64,000 bases of DNA from Linnemannia hyalina (taxonomy: Eukaryota; Mortierellomycota; Mortierellomycetes; Mortierellales; Mortierellaceae). The notes below the pieces were generated by a model. It worked only from the letters and a program-made list of their open reading frames with translations, searched no databases and was not told where the DNA came from. This document shows positions 34,115 through 47,650 of this stretch, in pieces. A program made the position numbers and the translations under genes. The stretch lies in the NCBI GenBank assembly GCA_019671135.1, contig JAHRHY010000022.1, positions 186,001-250,000 on the forward strand. The letters are read 5' to 3'. Each line of letters starts with the position of its first letter. Positions within the stretch are counted from its first letter, which is position 1.

Positions 34115-37100
34115 GGTTCTCTTGTGAGTGTATGTATATATGTAAGTGTCTCCTGTTGGATGGCTGGATGGATGTGTGTTTGTGCTATAGTTGACTGTTT
34201 GCGTTTGTGTGGCAATGGTGGAGAGAGAGAGAGAGAGAGAGAGAAATTAGAAGAGTGAAGGGCGAAGAGCGAAGAGAAAAGAGGGGAAAAAAAATATAAA
34301 AAATGAGGAAGGAAGAGAGGAAAGGAAAGAAAGAGATGAAAAGGAAAAAAAATCAGGCGTGTTCAGATCTTGTGCGCACGTTCTTGTGGAATCGTGGAAT
34401 AAACTGGGTGACCGCACCAAAAGGAAAAGAACAACGAGGTGCAATAAACTTGAGAAGGATGGGATGGAGGGAAGAAAAAGAAAGAAAACAGAAAGAAAAA
34501 AAGGACAAACAAAAGATTGAATAGAGTGCAATTGACGTAATTGAGAAGGCAGTGAACAATGTAATGTTATGAATGTAATAGATGGCGCAACGCAAAAAAA
34601 ACCAAAGTAGAGGTAACAAGTAGGAGGAAAAAAAATCAGGGCTGTAGCAATCGGAAGTAGAGAGAAGAGTGGTACACACAGAATGTTGAGCGTTTTTTTT
34701 TTTTTTTTTTTGTGAATCAGCTGCCTGCTGCTGCTTATTGCTGCTGCATGGGAAATGAATGAATGAAGAAAATGGCACGTCAGGTCGCCCTTTGGAAAAA
34801 AAACCCCCCCAGAGCAGGGTGAGGGAAGGAGAAAGAGAAAAACGAGGTGGCCAGAGAAAAAAATTTGGGGTGCTCAAATAAAAGAAAAAAAAATTGCAAG
34901 ACGACTCACAGTGCGTGTATGTGTGTGTGTTTGTGTTGGTGTCAGTGGAATGAGAGGGAGAGCGAATGAATGTGAACAATCGCAGACAGAGAGAGAAGTA
35001 GACGAATGACTCAAAGAGAGTGAATGAGTGAATGAGCGAAGGAATGGATGAGTGTTGAATGTAAGAAGCGAGAGGAGTGCACTGATAAGTCAAAGGAGGA
35101 AGAGAGGATGGAGGGTGAGTACGAGTGCAACTGCGAGTGAGGACGGGGGTGAGGATGAGGGTGCAGGCGTGGGGTGAGGCCAAAAAGAAAAGAGAAAGGA
35201 AGGAAGAAAAAAGAGGGAAACAGAGAGAAGGAAGGGAAAAAAAGGGGAGCAAAAGAGTGAGGGCGAGTACCAGTCATTGTGCTGGCTGAAGGGGTCAAAA
35301 AATGATGAACACAAAACAGATGCGCACAGGACTGATACCAAAAGTGAGTGGAGGTGAGAAAGGAAGGGGTGAGAGAAGGATAAGAGGGAGGGGCTGAGGG
35401 AGTGAATACGAGTGACCCAAGAAAAATCTAGACGAAACGATTCACTCGAATCGGAAAAGGAAGACAGAGTATTCAGTAACAACAACAACATCAACAAAAC
35501 AACAACAACGAAGCGATTTGACCGGCAGAGAGGAAGGGTCGGTAAGGGGGGAAGGATGGGAAGGGAAGGGAGGAAAATATAAACGAGGGGAGGAACAAGA
35601 ACAGCAAAGGCATAGTTGGAGACAAGTGCCACCGTGGAGACGTCGTAGAAGAAAAAGAACGAATGGATCAATCAATAATTTAAGGCAAAGACGCGTAAAG
35701 CTCATACGATCAGGACGCATGAGCTGATCAATGACCAAACATAAAAGATGGCGAATACTCATAAGACGGAAAGAGTAATAGAGGACAAGAAAGGCACTTA
35801 CATTGGTGTAAGTACAACAAGCGTCAAGGTAGCTAGAAAGCATTGTGTGGACAGTAATACACAAGGGATGTTAGTAAGAAAGCAGGACCTTTGTTGACAA
35901 ACAGCAACAAACTGCACACGATGCGACTCTATGCAATAGTCGACATAGAAAAAAAAATACAATACGAAAAGTAAAGGAGAAAAAGAGAATCTGAGGGTGA
36001 GAGAGCAATTGAAGTCAATTTTTCCATTGTATTTGTTTGCTGTGTATCTATCTATGCATGCATAGCATGGCAGACCATACGCGGACAAAATACACGCGAC
36101 ACCATTGGCCCACTTGATTTCTTTTTTGCATCCCTCCCAACCCGCAACCGTCTGTCCATCCCAAAAAAAAAAGGGCTCAAAAGTAGAAGTTGAAGAGACA
36201 AGAATAGGAGAGCAAGGGCCATCCTTTTCCTTCAATTGGCACATATCAATTGAATCATTTTTTATGTATATTATGGACCACAAAAAACAACTTCTTTTCT
36301 CGCACTCCATTGACAAACAAACCCATTCATTCCCACAAGGACAGATTGGACCAGATACAAACGCCACCTGTCCCATCCCAGGCAGGGGAAGGAGCGAAAA
36401 GGCGGTAGGAGAAAGGGAGAGAAGAAGCAAAAAATACCATTCACACTCCTTGTTCCAAAGAAAGTTGCCACAGTGAGACACCCGAGACCCGAGGCCCGAG
36501 AAAAAATAATGGCTCGGGCTTTTGGAGTGAGATCGCTTCAATTGCAAAAGGGGGGAAATGGAGGACCACCGCTGACACAGCATATACAGAGAGAGAAAGT
36601 GGAGAAAGAGAATCAAGTACTTACACACGAACATCGAACTCGTCCATCCACTCCCTCTCCCTCTCCTTCCCTTTGTCCTTCTTTCCTACTTTCTCGCTTT
36701 TTCTTTTTACCTTTTTTCATCCCTTCCTTACCTTAATAAAAAGATGTGCATTGGATGTACACCAGGTCATTTGCAAAGGCGCATAAGGCACAAGGCCCAA
36801 GACAAAACAGAAAACCATACAACAACTCAAAGTAAAAACAACAACAAAAGCAACAATAATGAGATAAAAATTCATGCAAAAAAAGGGGAAGATTTTCAAG
36901 TGTCGAACTACAAAAACACCTGGAAGGAGGGAGAAAGAGGAGGAAGGAGGCAGATGTGCCGAAGGCGGAGCGAGGAGGGGACAAAGAGCAGGACGCAAGT
37001 GAAAGAGGTCCGAGAGACGCGAGGTATTGGCTGAGGATAGGAAAAAAAAAGGGGTGATGAAGAATATCAAAAGTATCAAAAGTATCAAAAGAGGTGACTG

Positions 37101-40100
37101 TGCGCGAAAAGATTTTCATGATCTCTCGATCTCATTTGTTTTTCGCCATGTGCAATTTGAAACAGTTTACATATCGTTTGTTTTACCAATTGAGATGGGT
37201 ACCAGTGAAGAGAAGAGATGTAAATAAGCGATGCAGAGAATGAGACGGCGCCATGATGAAAAGGGAAGAGACACATTTTAAAAAAAGCCAGGAGAGGGCA
37301 AGAAAGGTTGAAAAGGATTGAGGGACGAAGAAGGGGCAGAAGTGGGCACGCAGATGAGGTACACACATTAGAGAATGTAGGACGCATTACGCCGACATAG
37401 CGTCAAACCCAAAATAACAACAAACGACCGCATCTTCATGTATGTTGAGTCTGAGAACTTGACTACGTTGGCTTTGTTTTGTTATGCTTTCGGGAAAGAA
37501 GAGCACCGCGGACTGTACACTCAAAAGAAGGGATTATGGCGAGACGTGCATTCTGTGCTTTTTTCCTCTTTCTTCCTATTCTTGTTGTCCCGAACCAAAA
37601 GCTTAATCATACAATCAAGAAAGGTGTGAATCGTCAAGTCACTATTGAGTAGCAGAACAACCAGCAGCTGTACCGCACCGAATGAGAATGGGAGTACGAG
37701 GAAACGTAAACGGAGAATGCAAGAGGGAAGGAGGGAGCATGAACGCGTAGCGAGCGAAAGCGAAAGCGAAAGCGAGAAAAAGAAAGAGAACGTTAAAAAA
37801 AAAGTTTCTGAACTCAAAATTTGATAGAACAGTGGTATCAATTCCATTCCTTGAAGCGCGCAATCAACAACTCCCAGTCCACATAAATTCCGTATGCACG
37901 CCCCTTCCACCCTTCCACCCTTCCACCCCTTACTTCCTTCTTCAACACCTTTCCTTTCCTTTTCTCTCTCTCTCTCTTACAAACATAAACAACGCTCCAG
38001 TTTTACACGACGTTCATCGTCTCAAGATGCATGAGTGAAAAGGAAGGGTAGCAAACGCGTCCTTAACCTTACTAAACGGTCTCATTCGTCATCTTCTTTA
38101 TCAACAACAATAAAGACGAGCAGTGAGAAAAGATAGACAAAGAAATAAAAGAGGAGACAACAAAATACCAAGGTTATTTGGAGATGGACGGGATGCTTTA
38201 CTGTCACCGAGACGAGCGGACTAAGGGGAAATAACACAACGCTGGACAACTCACGGCGGCTGTCCAATGAGTGAAGGGAGAAGATGAAAAAAGAAGGGGT
38301 ATAGAAGAGAGGGAAAGGAACTGAGCGAGGGATACGAGCGGGAGGGAAAAGAGGGAAGTAAGGTATGGAAGGAACAAAAGCCAATTAGAGTGAATGGGAG
38401 GCGAGATAGTAAAGGGATGGATCAAGAAAAAGACAACAATGGACAAGCTAAAGGGGGAAGAAGGGGGTACGTGAAGAAGAGGGATGAACGAAAAGAGAAG
38501 GAAACAAGAAACAGAAAGAGAGAAGTCAAAGTCAAAACAATAAGAACAAGGGGAAGGCATACAATTGCAATTGCAATTGCAGAAACACACGCACGGGATC
38601 CCCAGAGAACGGAAAGGAAGACATGGCGCAAACAAGCAGCCGGGCGCAAAACGGGGGTGACAACTGAAAAAAACACTCCTTTGCATTCTCGATTGGCCAT
38701 TGGATATTGCAGAGATTCAATTGAAAATGGCCTTTTACTTTAAGATCAAAAGGGAAAGATGTGTGAAAAGGAAAAGTGGCGCGGAAGAAAAGGAAGAAAA
38801 GGAAGAAAAGGAAAAAAAGGAAAGGGTGGAGATAAAAACACAAAAGAGGAGAGAAGTGGGGCCCAGCTCTGTGCATTGTTGTCTCTGTTTGTTTACTTGT
38901 CTTTGCTTCGTTGTTGTTGCTGACTGATGTTGGTGTCAGTGATGGTCTCTCAACCCATTTGTTCATCTGTGTTTCCCTCTGCCTGTTGTGTGTTTATGTT
39001 TATGTTTATGTTTGTGTTTGTGTCTGTGTCTGTGTTATTGTTATCGTGCTCTTGTTTGGACATCACTTGCTCTCCATCTCTCTCTGCCTTCACCTTCTCT
39101 CCCCCTTTCTGTAGTTCCCTTTCCATTTTTACCTCTTCCACCTGTGCAATTTGTTTGCTAGAAATGCGTGTCCGTCCGTTAGAGATAATGGAAATAATGT
39201 AAACAATGCGCATTGTCAAAAACAAAGATTCGCCCAACATCCTTTCTTCCCTTCTCATACTTGCATGCATGTACTCCATCCATCCGCACACATCGCTTCT
39301 CCGACCAAACAACCCGCCCAACCCGCCCCCGCCCATTTTTTCTCCCAACTGAATACTGTGCCAGTAATCAAGTGAGCCTCAACACTTATTTTTCTTTTTT
39401 TCCTCCCTCATCCTTCTCCCTTCTATTCCGCCATCGACCGCCCATCATCCCCCCCCCCTTTCATAATTCTTTTTCCTTGTGATGTTTTCCTTTCCCTCCT
39501 CACTTGCATCCCTTTTGGATGTTTCTAACATTCAGTCGCATATGACACCCAAATGGAACGTCCTCCTTTCGTGCCCACAGACACCAGGATGTCTCTACTC
39601 TCGGTTTGTCGTAGTGTATGTCTTGTTCCATGTGGAAAGCAATCAGGGACAACGGGAGGTATGCAAGGCGCCATGAAAAACAAATATATTGTTTCTGGAC
39701 AACGAGGCATCGCCTATTTACTTACCAGGCTGCATGCAAAAAAAAAAAGTGCACAAACATCAGGAAACAGGCGGTTCCACGGTTCCTGTGTTGCGCCATT
39801 GGTGTTTGGACATTTGTCCTGCATCCTTTGACCTTCGCCTTTATTCAATGCAATTGTTATTGAATTCTTGACGCGACTTTTTGTTTGTTTTGGTGTTTAT
39901 GTTTTGGTATCATGTACTGTGTGTGGTGTACTCAATGATCTCATAGGCCTCATTCTCCCTTCTCAACTCTCTCACTCCCAGCAAGCTGGCAAAGAAAGAA
40001 GGGCGAGGGTCATGCGTGACTTGGTTGGTACTACATCCGTAGGCGGGAGATGGGAAAGAAAAAAATGCAAGCAGGTTTGTGCGCAATGGGTGTTGCTTTG

Positions 40101-40821
40101 TCACAATGAAAATTACGCATATTGATACCAAAGAGCACCATTCAGGGGGACGAGGATTGGTAACAATGCGCAAGGTAAGAACACTTGCATCGCGCGCACT
40201 TCTACCTTTTACCTATTTATCTTTTTCCTACCCCCTTTATTTGCACGCTCATTTTTACTTGTCGCTATTTCTGATTTCGCCAAAAATCACTGCTTTGGTT
40301 CACAAGAAAAACAAGAGACAGGACAAGGTCGTCAATAAGAAATGAGACATCTGTGGCCTGTGAGCATAAAAAACTGGGGTCAACCAAGGTTGACGAGCTC
40401 TGTGATTCTTGCTCACCATCTCCTTCTGTCTCCTTGTATTCATCCTTACTGCTTGCCGTATTAAGGAGAAAGAGACATGAACAAATGACGCGACAAGAAA
40501 AAAGAAAGGGGAAGCGAGAATGAGCCAGCAACATATGTATGCCCCATGCCTTGTAAATCCATGACTTGTGACATATTGTTCCAGACGTTCTCCGTCAGTC
40601 AGAGTAGTATGTGCAGGAACCGCTTTGGGGAGGAGTGTGGTTAGAGGGGGAAATGGCGACTGCTGGTTAGTAACCAAGAGAGGGAGGAAAAAAGGTGAGG
40701 GAAAGATACTGAAGGAAAGAACGGACCATATCTTGGACAAAATCGATACAGATACATCGGGTTCAATTGAATCGGATCATTGAAAAGAAAGGGGCAAGGG
40801 AATATGCGTTGTCATCCTCTC

Positions 40822-40850
40822 CTTTCTTTTCTTTTCTTTTCTTTTCTTTT
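40822..40850 (+). repeat. (TTTTC)n microsatellite
   Basis: About five tandem five-base units. Confidence 0.85.
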
Positions 40851-41157
40851 CCTTTCTTCTACGCTCTTCTTTCCCTACACACGTATGGTTGTTTATGTTT
40901 GCTGCTTTGAGGAGTCAATGAACTTGAACTACATCGTCCATCCATTCCACTTCAAGTAAAAAAAACTCAAGCACAAGAGGTCACAAAAAATTGGTGAAAA
41001 TACACGGAATGGAAGGAATGAGACCAAGAACAAAAAAAGCATAGTTGAGAGACATGCTCTCAACATTGATCGACTGTTCTCACCTTAGGTTTTGTTCCGA
41101 TTTTCCTGTTCTGTATCCATCCCCGCCAAAATGGCAAAAAAAAAAAACTCAGTCCAA

Positions 41158-41181
41158 GCGCAAAGAGTGTTGACTTTGCGC
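41158..41181. other. Perfect 8-base hairpin
   Basis: GCGCAAAG and CTTTGCGC pair perfectly around an 8-base loop, just after a run of A. It is too short to call a structured RNA and no gene adjoins it. Confidence 0.3.
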
Positions 41182-42916
41182 CTCAAACTCTTTATTTTCG
41201 ACATGGACATAGGGTGAAAGTAAAAGGGAGCGGAGAGGGGCTTGTGCTAAGTTGGACATCATGCAGACAAATACAGCCCATGAACAAGGCTAACATCTGC
41301 ACATTCCCATCTTTTCCACCATCATCCCATGTCTACTTCCAAGTCCCTCATACATACATGTAAAGGATACGGATGTTTGCAAGCTTGTGTTTTTATGCAT
41401 GTATTTTTGGTGCCCCAACACCAAAAACGCCAATATCAAACATCAGCAGGAGCACGGAGGAAAAGTTTCGGGCAGAAATGACCCAAAAAAAAATCAAAGC
41501 ATAGCAAAACTAGGCTCTCGTTTTCGCTCATATGTCCTCCCTGCTTTCTCTTTGACCCCATGCACAAGAGAAAGTGGATTCTACTTCCACTCCGAACTCG
41601 AGACCCGATCCTCGTTTCTTTGCATAGCTCGTATGGACTCGAAGTCGTGATATATATTCAAACTTATTTCTCCTTTCGCTCAATCTCTCCTCTTTCGCAC
41701 GTTCTCTTCAATCCTTTCATGCAGCATAGGACGAGATTGATTGAAGTATAATGCGATCGAGAGGGTGCACATGGAGCAAAATATGTTAAAGATACGGGCC
41801 ATTAAAGAACTTTTCGTGCGCAAACAAAAACCGAGAGAAAAGCTGGTCCCCTGTCATGTATCTCTCTGTATTTGTTTGTTAACCTTTTCGAGCTTACAGC
41901 AGTAGTCAGCAGGAATGCACAAAATAAAACAAAAACAACGAACTATGGACACAAAAAACGACAAGACACAAAGGACACAAAGGACACAAACAACAAAAAA
42001 ATAGGGCTCAAAACAAAAATGTCCATTTTTCTACTGTTTGTTCTGATGATAGTGAAACTCGCCCTCGTTTGTTTATTGGATGGATTATCTTTTGTCTTCA
42101 GTTTTCTCTTTGCTTTATTGTTGTTTGAGGCATCATCAAACTTCGTGGTGTCACAAAGAAAAAACACAACACAAAGTCGAAAGTTTGAGTTTGCGTGTTA
42201 TTGTTATTGAAAAGAAGTGTGATCTTTTCTACTATCAACCAATTCGCCCCGGCATCTTTTCTCTTTTTGTATCCTCTGTTTGTATCTCAGTTGTCGCTAT
42301 TCGCCCACAGCCATAGAACTTCCGCGGAGAGAAGCATTTTCATCGATCGCCCTCTGTCATTTGTTCCTCATTGTTCTCTCTGCTATCGTCCCACTTTTTC
42401 CTCCGTTCCTCTGTATAAAGTACAGTACATACCGGTACTTTTTTGTATGCGGAAGGTATTCTTCTCTCCATTTTTTTTTCGCACGCACAAACACGCCTCT
42501 TCCATTCGCACGCAACAGCGGTGAGGAATGAGAAGATATGTATGCGCGCAATAACTGTTCTTTCCCATTCACCCCTTCATGCCCTTTCACTGAAAGGACC
42601 TAGTGTCCCACTTTTCTTTATCAATTTCCACAGAGGACTACATTTCCTACCTATCGTATATTTCGTGTTGCTTCCTCTCGTGATTCTCGCTAGTACATGC
42701 GTAAGATGAAAAGGGAGATAGAAGCGAGTTTGTTGTTTCTCGCTGGCGCCTGATAATTGGACGAACCACGATTCCCTTATGACAATACAGTCCAACTGCG
42801 TCTTTTCTAGTACATTTCGCACCGCGCAAAGACATACCCCCTTCCTTCTGCCTATTACCCCCCCCCCCCCCACCCTCGCCTCTCAATTCCAATTTTCGTT
42901 AACTCCACGCCGATCC

Positions 42917-43015
42917 ATGACGCATTTTTTTCTCGCCCTCGCTCTCGCTTTCGCCTCCGCCTCCGCTCTTTTTGCTCAGATCTCGGATATCCCCTCCGAT
43001 GTATTCTTACCTTGA
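42917..43015 (+). CDS. Possible tiny secreted peptide or first exon, 32 aa
   Basis: The frame encodes a hydrophobic A/L/F-rich stretch (FFLALALAFASASALFA) that looks like a signal peptide, followed by about 12 residues and a stop. It follows a pyrimidine-rich leader with a 14-base C run, as real genes here do. It could be the first exon of a longer gene, but I found no convincing donor and downstream exon, and a pyrimidine tract can imitate such a frame. Treat as speculative. Confidence 0.15.
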   Translation: MTHFFLALALAFASASALFAQISDIPSDVFLP

Positions 43016-43751
43016 CTGTCTCGTGTCGCATCTCGTTCGTACTGCACCCCACTGAAAGAGAGGTTCAACAACAACAATAACAAGATGCCTTTATTGGCAC
43101 CTTTTTTTTTTTAAAACAAAAAGATTTAATTACGACAACGAAACAAAAAAAAAAAAAACTGGGCTGTAACATAGCATGAAGAAAAAAGGTTCGTTGGATG
43201 AATATGTTCGAGAAAATGCCTTATTTCTATTTTATGTTTCGTATTGTACACCGCAAACCTTTCACGAGGTAGGACGAGTAAAGAGAAAAGTTGGGCGTGA
43301 TGGGTGGGGGAGATGATGGGTAAGAGAAGGAGGAGGGGGGAATGTGGGCTTTTTGCTATTTGTATATTGACTGTGTATAGTGTTTGGGCTTTTTGGATTT
43401 GGGTTGTGCTCAACTAATAGGGTACCATTGAAATGAGTGAGGGAAGAAAAGGCTTCGGGTAACCTACCGAACAGGAGGGGACCGGATACTTTTGGCTCAT
43501 AAAAAAGAGGTGTGGAGCTGAAGGTCAGCCCAACAAAAGCTTAAATCGCACTACCGACAGCGCCACCAAAAGTTACGCGTCCGCTAATCATTGAATGCGT
43601 CTCATCCTAAAACACGCCTTCGCCGATTTGTCACTGCATTACTTTCAATAAAGCCTAGGCGAAATGTCGGGCCTTAATGACCCTTTTTTTTTTCGTTACG
43701 AGATTTATTCTTTCGAAATAAAAAAATAGACAAGAAAAGGGCGGTGAAACA
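43016..43751. other. Intergenic region downstream of giant gene A
   Basis: No gene recognised. It contains runs of T and A near 43100 and 43147. TTTATT at about 43706 is AATAAA on the minus strand, about 45 bases after the stop of giant gene A, and fits its polyadenylation signal. Confidence 0.5.
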
Positions 43752-46700
43752 CTAGAGGATAAAGCCGTTAAGGTCAATGAGCTTGCTGCTCTCCTGCTCG
43801 CCCTCAACGTCCGCCTTCTTCGGCCCAAATATGGTCTCCAAAACCGCTGCCGTATCATCATCGACGCCTCTGCCGTCACGCACATAAAAGTATTGCAATA
43901 CTGCACTGTCCTTCAGGACAACATTGGCAATCTGGAGTAACGTTGCCGGAGCCAACACATTGGTTTGCTGAACGCTACAGTTGACCATCCGCGAGAAATC
44001 CAGGTATCCAAGAAGTCGGATCCAATCCTCTTGTGTCATCACTCCCTCGTGCAGACGCAGATCGGTGATCGTCTGATTCCTTTCCGCCATCTGACTCGTC
44101 CGTGTCAATGCGTCGGCTGAGCAAACATCACCAGACTTGAAAACATTTTTGTCCTCCTGAGCCGCCGGACCCTTGTACTTGAAAAACATGTCCAGCCAAG
44201 GACTTTCGAGCAAGCCCGATTGAGTGGCACATGTGAGATGGAATAGCGTCAACCGAGGCATCTCCACCGATACGGCAGGCAGCGACTCCATCGCGTGGAG
44301 CAATCGTCTCTTGGGACTGTCCTGCACGGCCAGCTCGGTCACCTTGGATCGGACTGCAAACAAAAACTCGGCCCAGATCTTGACATTCGCCATCAACCTG
44401 GCCTTCGACACGCTCTCCTTCCTCCCCGCCTGAGCGGTGACCGATCCGCGAATGATCACATCCTCCATGGCTCCCTTGAGGATAACTTCCTGTAGGATTT
44501 CGCGGACGGTAGGTTCCAGCAGATGAATGTCCTTGACGGAGAGGTACTTAAGAGCAAGGGGTTTCTTCTTGCGTCGCATCGACTTTAACATGGCTGCCGC
44601 ATCCGTCGCGTCGATCCCCTCTAATGCAAGTCGCTCAATCATAGGTGCATACCGCTGGAACATTGCTTCGACATCGTCGCATCGACAGCAGGTGATATCC
44701 ACTCGTGTCTTGGCCGGGTCGTTGGGGTTCCTCCATGTGAAGGTGGATGTGACCTCTGCCGAGTGCATCCCGGAATGGATCTGGAACTTCTCGATGGTAG
44801 GGTGGTCGGACAGGAGGTCCTTGTAGGTCTCAAAGACCTGACTGGGATCAAAATCGGGCATCTGGCAGTCCAGCGTGATGGCATTGAGGTGCTTGTTTGA
44901 CACGATCACCTCACGCACCTCGGCCCAATGACTATCGCGCGAGAACCTCATGATCACCTTGCTCAGGTAACCAAGGTGAAAGAACTGGGCCCCAAAGTCA
45001 ATGTCCGACGTGCAGTAGACCTCATCCTTCCACTGCCGCTTCTCAATGAACGACATCATGTCGCCGTTGGCAAAGTCCGTATCCTTCTCGACATCGGATC
45101 CAACTATCTCTCCTTCCTTGGTCCCCCCAAACTTGACGATCAAATGGTGTTCGTTGTGTCCAAACCGCAGGCCAGCGAAATGGTGGAACCCTCCGGTGAC
45201 ACGACGAATTGTGGAAAGGGCAAGATCCGCATCGGTTCCCCTCACTGCTGCCGCCATCCTTCCGCCTCTCTCGTGTCGACTAACCACAGTGATCTGAGTT
45301 CCCGCTTTCGGCCCATACGACTGTCGATAAGTCATATCTGTGGGAAGATCCTGATAGTTGTACTTGCCCTCAGGATCAGCCTCCGTCAGCGTAAACATCT
45401 CGATATCTGAATTCCGTAGAGCCGCCGTCGTCAACCTCAATTGCCCGAACGCCATTCCTGCATCGATCTCGTCCTGAGGCTTGCTCCTGACCCGAACGAG
45501 GATATGGACCACTGCCGCAGAAAGTCCACCGATCGCCTGGGCAAGCTCTTCCTCATCCTTCACCGTTAAGTTCCAATCCAGCCAGACCGTAAACACAGGA
45601 TTCCGAGGTAATTGCCGTGCCAGCTCGAAAAACTGCAGCGCCCTCTTCACCGTCGTGATCCGAGAACTCAAAATGCCATAGAGGGGAGTGAATGAACCCT
45701 CCGGAGACTCTGGTTCCTGGTGAAAGGTGAGGGCCTTTGTATACAACGCCACGTCGGACCATGTGCTCATCCAATGACGCCCACACATCCAACGAGCGTC
45801 ACCTCTCACCGTCCTAAGCGGGTACATGACGGAGTATTGTCCATTAGGGTCGCGACTGAGCTTGCTCCCGAATGCGTCCAATGCCTTTTCAACCAGACTG
45901 GCGATAGGTGGTAGTCGGTCCAGCAGCGATTCTGTCGCGGGAACAGTGGGGTTTGAGGATATCTCGGCGATAAGACTTTCGCACGACTGCACTCCTTTTG
46001 ACTCCAGGTACTTGATCGCCAAAGAGACACGCTGGGCTGTGTCCTGAGGAATACGCTCTATGTAGACTCCATACTTGAGCATCTCGAGTATACCCATCAC
46101 ATAGTCGCCAACGATGGGGATGAGCGCTCGAAGTTGCTGTTGGTTAAGGTCCTTGACTGCCGGCAAGCTGGTTGGTATCCTGCCGTTCTTGTCGATCCAA
46201 TGAGGGTTGGCTTTATCCTTTGCTTCTGGGAGGCCGCCACAGTCGCAGAGGAAATAGAGCTGAAATTTGGTTTTGTTATAAATTCCTGGTACGGAGCTCG
46301 TTGCAGTAGTGGTTGGTGTCGTTGCTGTAGATGATGTTGAGGCAGCTCCTGGTGGACGTAGGTTGCTCTCTAGGACGGGAAGGAGGACAAAGAATCTCGA
46401 GTGACCGCTGCACTGAGCCCAGGAGTACCGAGCCTCCATGATATTCTTGACACGATGCCTGATCAAGTCCTCGATAGTGAATGGTAGATCCGGACGAACA
46501 TTACCGACTGGCATCGCTTGCGCGTATGGTGTGGTCACATCCTGCCCCTGCTCCTCCTTCTCTTCCCGTTCTCGTTCCTGTTCCTCCTTTTGCTCCTTCG
46601 TCGTCAAGTCCTCCTCCTGCTCGGGCGCCCCTTCTCCCTTCTCCAGTACCTCTCTGTCCGATGCCGGGGATATATTGGGCACGGACACGAGAGCCGCCTG

Positions 46701-47348
46701 ATCGGTGCTCCCCTTCAACATGGAATCCAGTCCAACTGCCCTGTCTTCCTGGTCCTCCGTCATCTTTGCCTCTGCCTCTCCCTCTCCTCCGGCACGATCG
46801 CCGACATCATCCTTGCCATTCTTGTCTCCTGCAGAATGATCCGCACTCTGGCCAGGCACCTCTCCAACAGCGACCGCTGCAGCTGCAGGATAGTCAATAC
46901 TGGAGTTAATACTCTGGTGTTCTCTGCTGCTCCGATACTTCCTGCCGGTTGGCCTCTTTCCAAAGATGATATCCAGCACGACTCCGGGGTGGTATTTGAT
47001 CCCGAACGGCTTGACCCTAATCATTGCAAAATCAGTAAGATCATTAACCTTACTGTGCTCTTCTTTCCTTGATCAACAACTCCCCCTTCTCCATACAAAT
47101 TGACGATAACTTCAACCAAAAGATAAAACCAACCTGTGGAGTCGGGAGTCCCTCAGCATGGGGACGTAGACATTTCTGAACTGAATCCTAGTCGCCTCCG
47201 GAAAACAGTTTGTGATGTCGGACCAGATGACATAGAGGTCTTTGGTAATCGGATGTTGGAAGACGGGGAAGAAGATGACTTCCTTTTCGCTTGGCACGCG
47301 GAATGCCTGGTAGTGGGTGTCGGCGTTCCCAGAGTCGGCGTGGGTCAT
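43752..47348 (-). CDS. Giant modular protein A of unknown function, 1159 aa, two exons
   Basis: Exons on the minus strand are 47348-47134 and 47016-43752; the 117-base intron splits an Arg codon (phase 2). Exon 1 encodes an N-terminal module of about 72 residues with HYQAFRVPSEKEV and LYVIWSDITNCFPEATRIQF. Exon 2 opens VKPFGIKYHPGVVLDIIFGK, followed by an acidic, variable linker (residues about 95-245). The core starts at LPFTIEDLIRHRVKNI. It then has SRFFVLLP and FQLYFLCDCGG (about 277-310), a helical part with VGDYVMGILEMLKYGVYIE, the strand FTVWLDWNLT, FTWRNPNDPAKTRVDI with a CCRC cluster, KYLSVKDIHLLEP, and the closing motif LNGFIL. The C-terminal third may be an LRR-like solenoid. No signal peptide or membrane segment is seen. 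The start is chosen by alignment with copies B and C. I recognise it as a lineage-expanded fungal family, not as a known enzyme. Third and most downstream of the tandem array. Confidence 0.85.
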
Positions 47349-47650
47349 GACAGGTGGGGTGGAAGAGAGAAAGGAAGAGAGGCGTTTCTTTCGCTGAACA
47401 TGCTCGAAAACACCAAAAAAAAAAAAAGTTTGGCTCAAACGCCATAATCACGTGCAGGATGCCACATGTGCCATACAGCTGGAAGAGCAAGTGAGGCTGT
47501 CCACCTGCATGCTTTTCACCTTACTAGACATACTAAACAACCTGCAGTGAGACAAAGCACTTTCTATTAACCACAAAAGTTGCTGTAATAAAATTAAAAA
47601 AAAAAGAAGTATACGCTACAAAGAAAAAAAAAAAAAAAAAAAAAAGGCAT
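47349..47650. other. Spacer between giant genes A and B
   Basis: About 300 bases with A/T runs near 47415 and 47622-47645. It must hold the promoter of A and the 3' end of B; nothing else is seen. Confidence 0.6.

Larger units (their letters stand above)
34115..42916. other. Long non-coding region with strand asymmetry
   Basis: I find no supported gene. From about 34200 to 39000 the plus strand is strongly purine-rich, with blocks of GAAGGAAAGAGAG, equivalent to the pyrimidine-rich leaders seen before start codons here, but far longer. It lies upstream of the zinc-finger gene at 34114 and may be its promoter and 5' untranslated region. Simple repeats include A runs, AAGTATCAAA triplets near 37067, GGAAGAAAA units at 38781-38822, GTTTAT units near 38996-39015, TTTTC units at 40822-40850 and GACACAAAG units at 41965-41991. 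Open frames such as 35798-36634 follow these tracts and have no recognisable product. Confidence 0.45.

Noticed and set aside
35798..36634. 278-codon minus-strand frame
   Set aside because: Composition is of random hydrophobic and Cys-rich residues with no domain, and it lies inside the asymmetric non-coding region.
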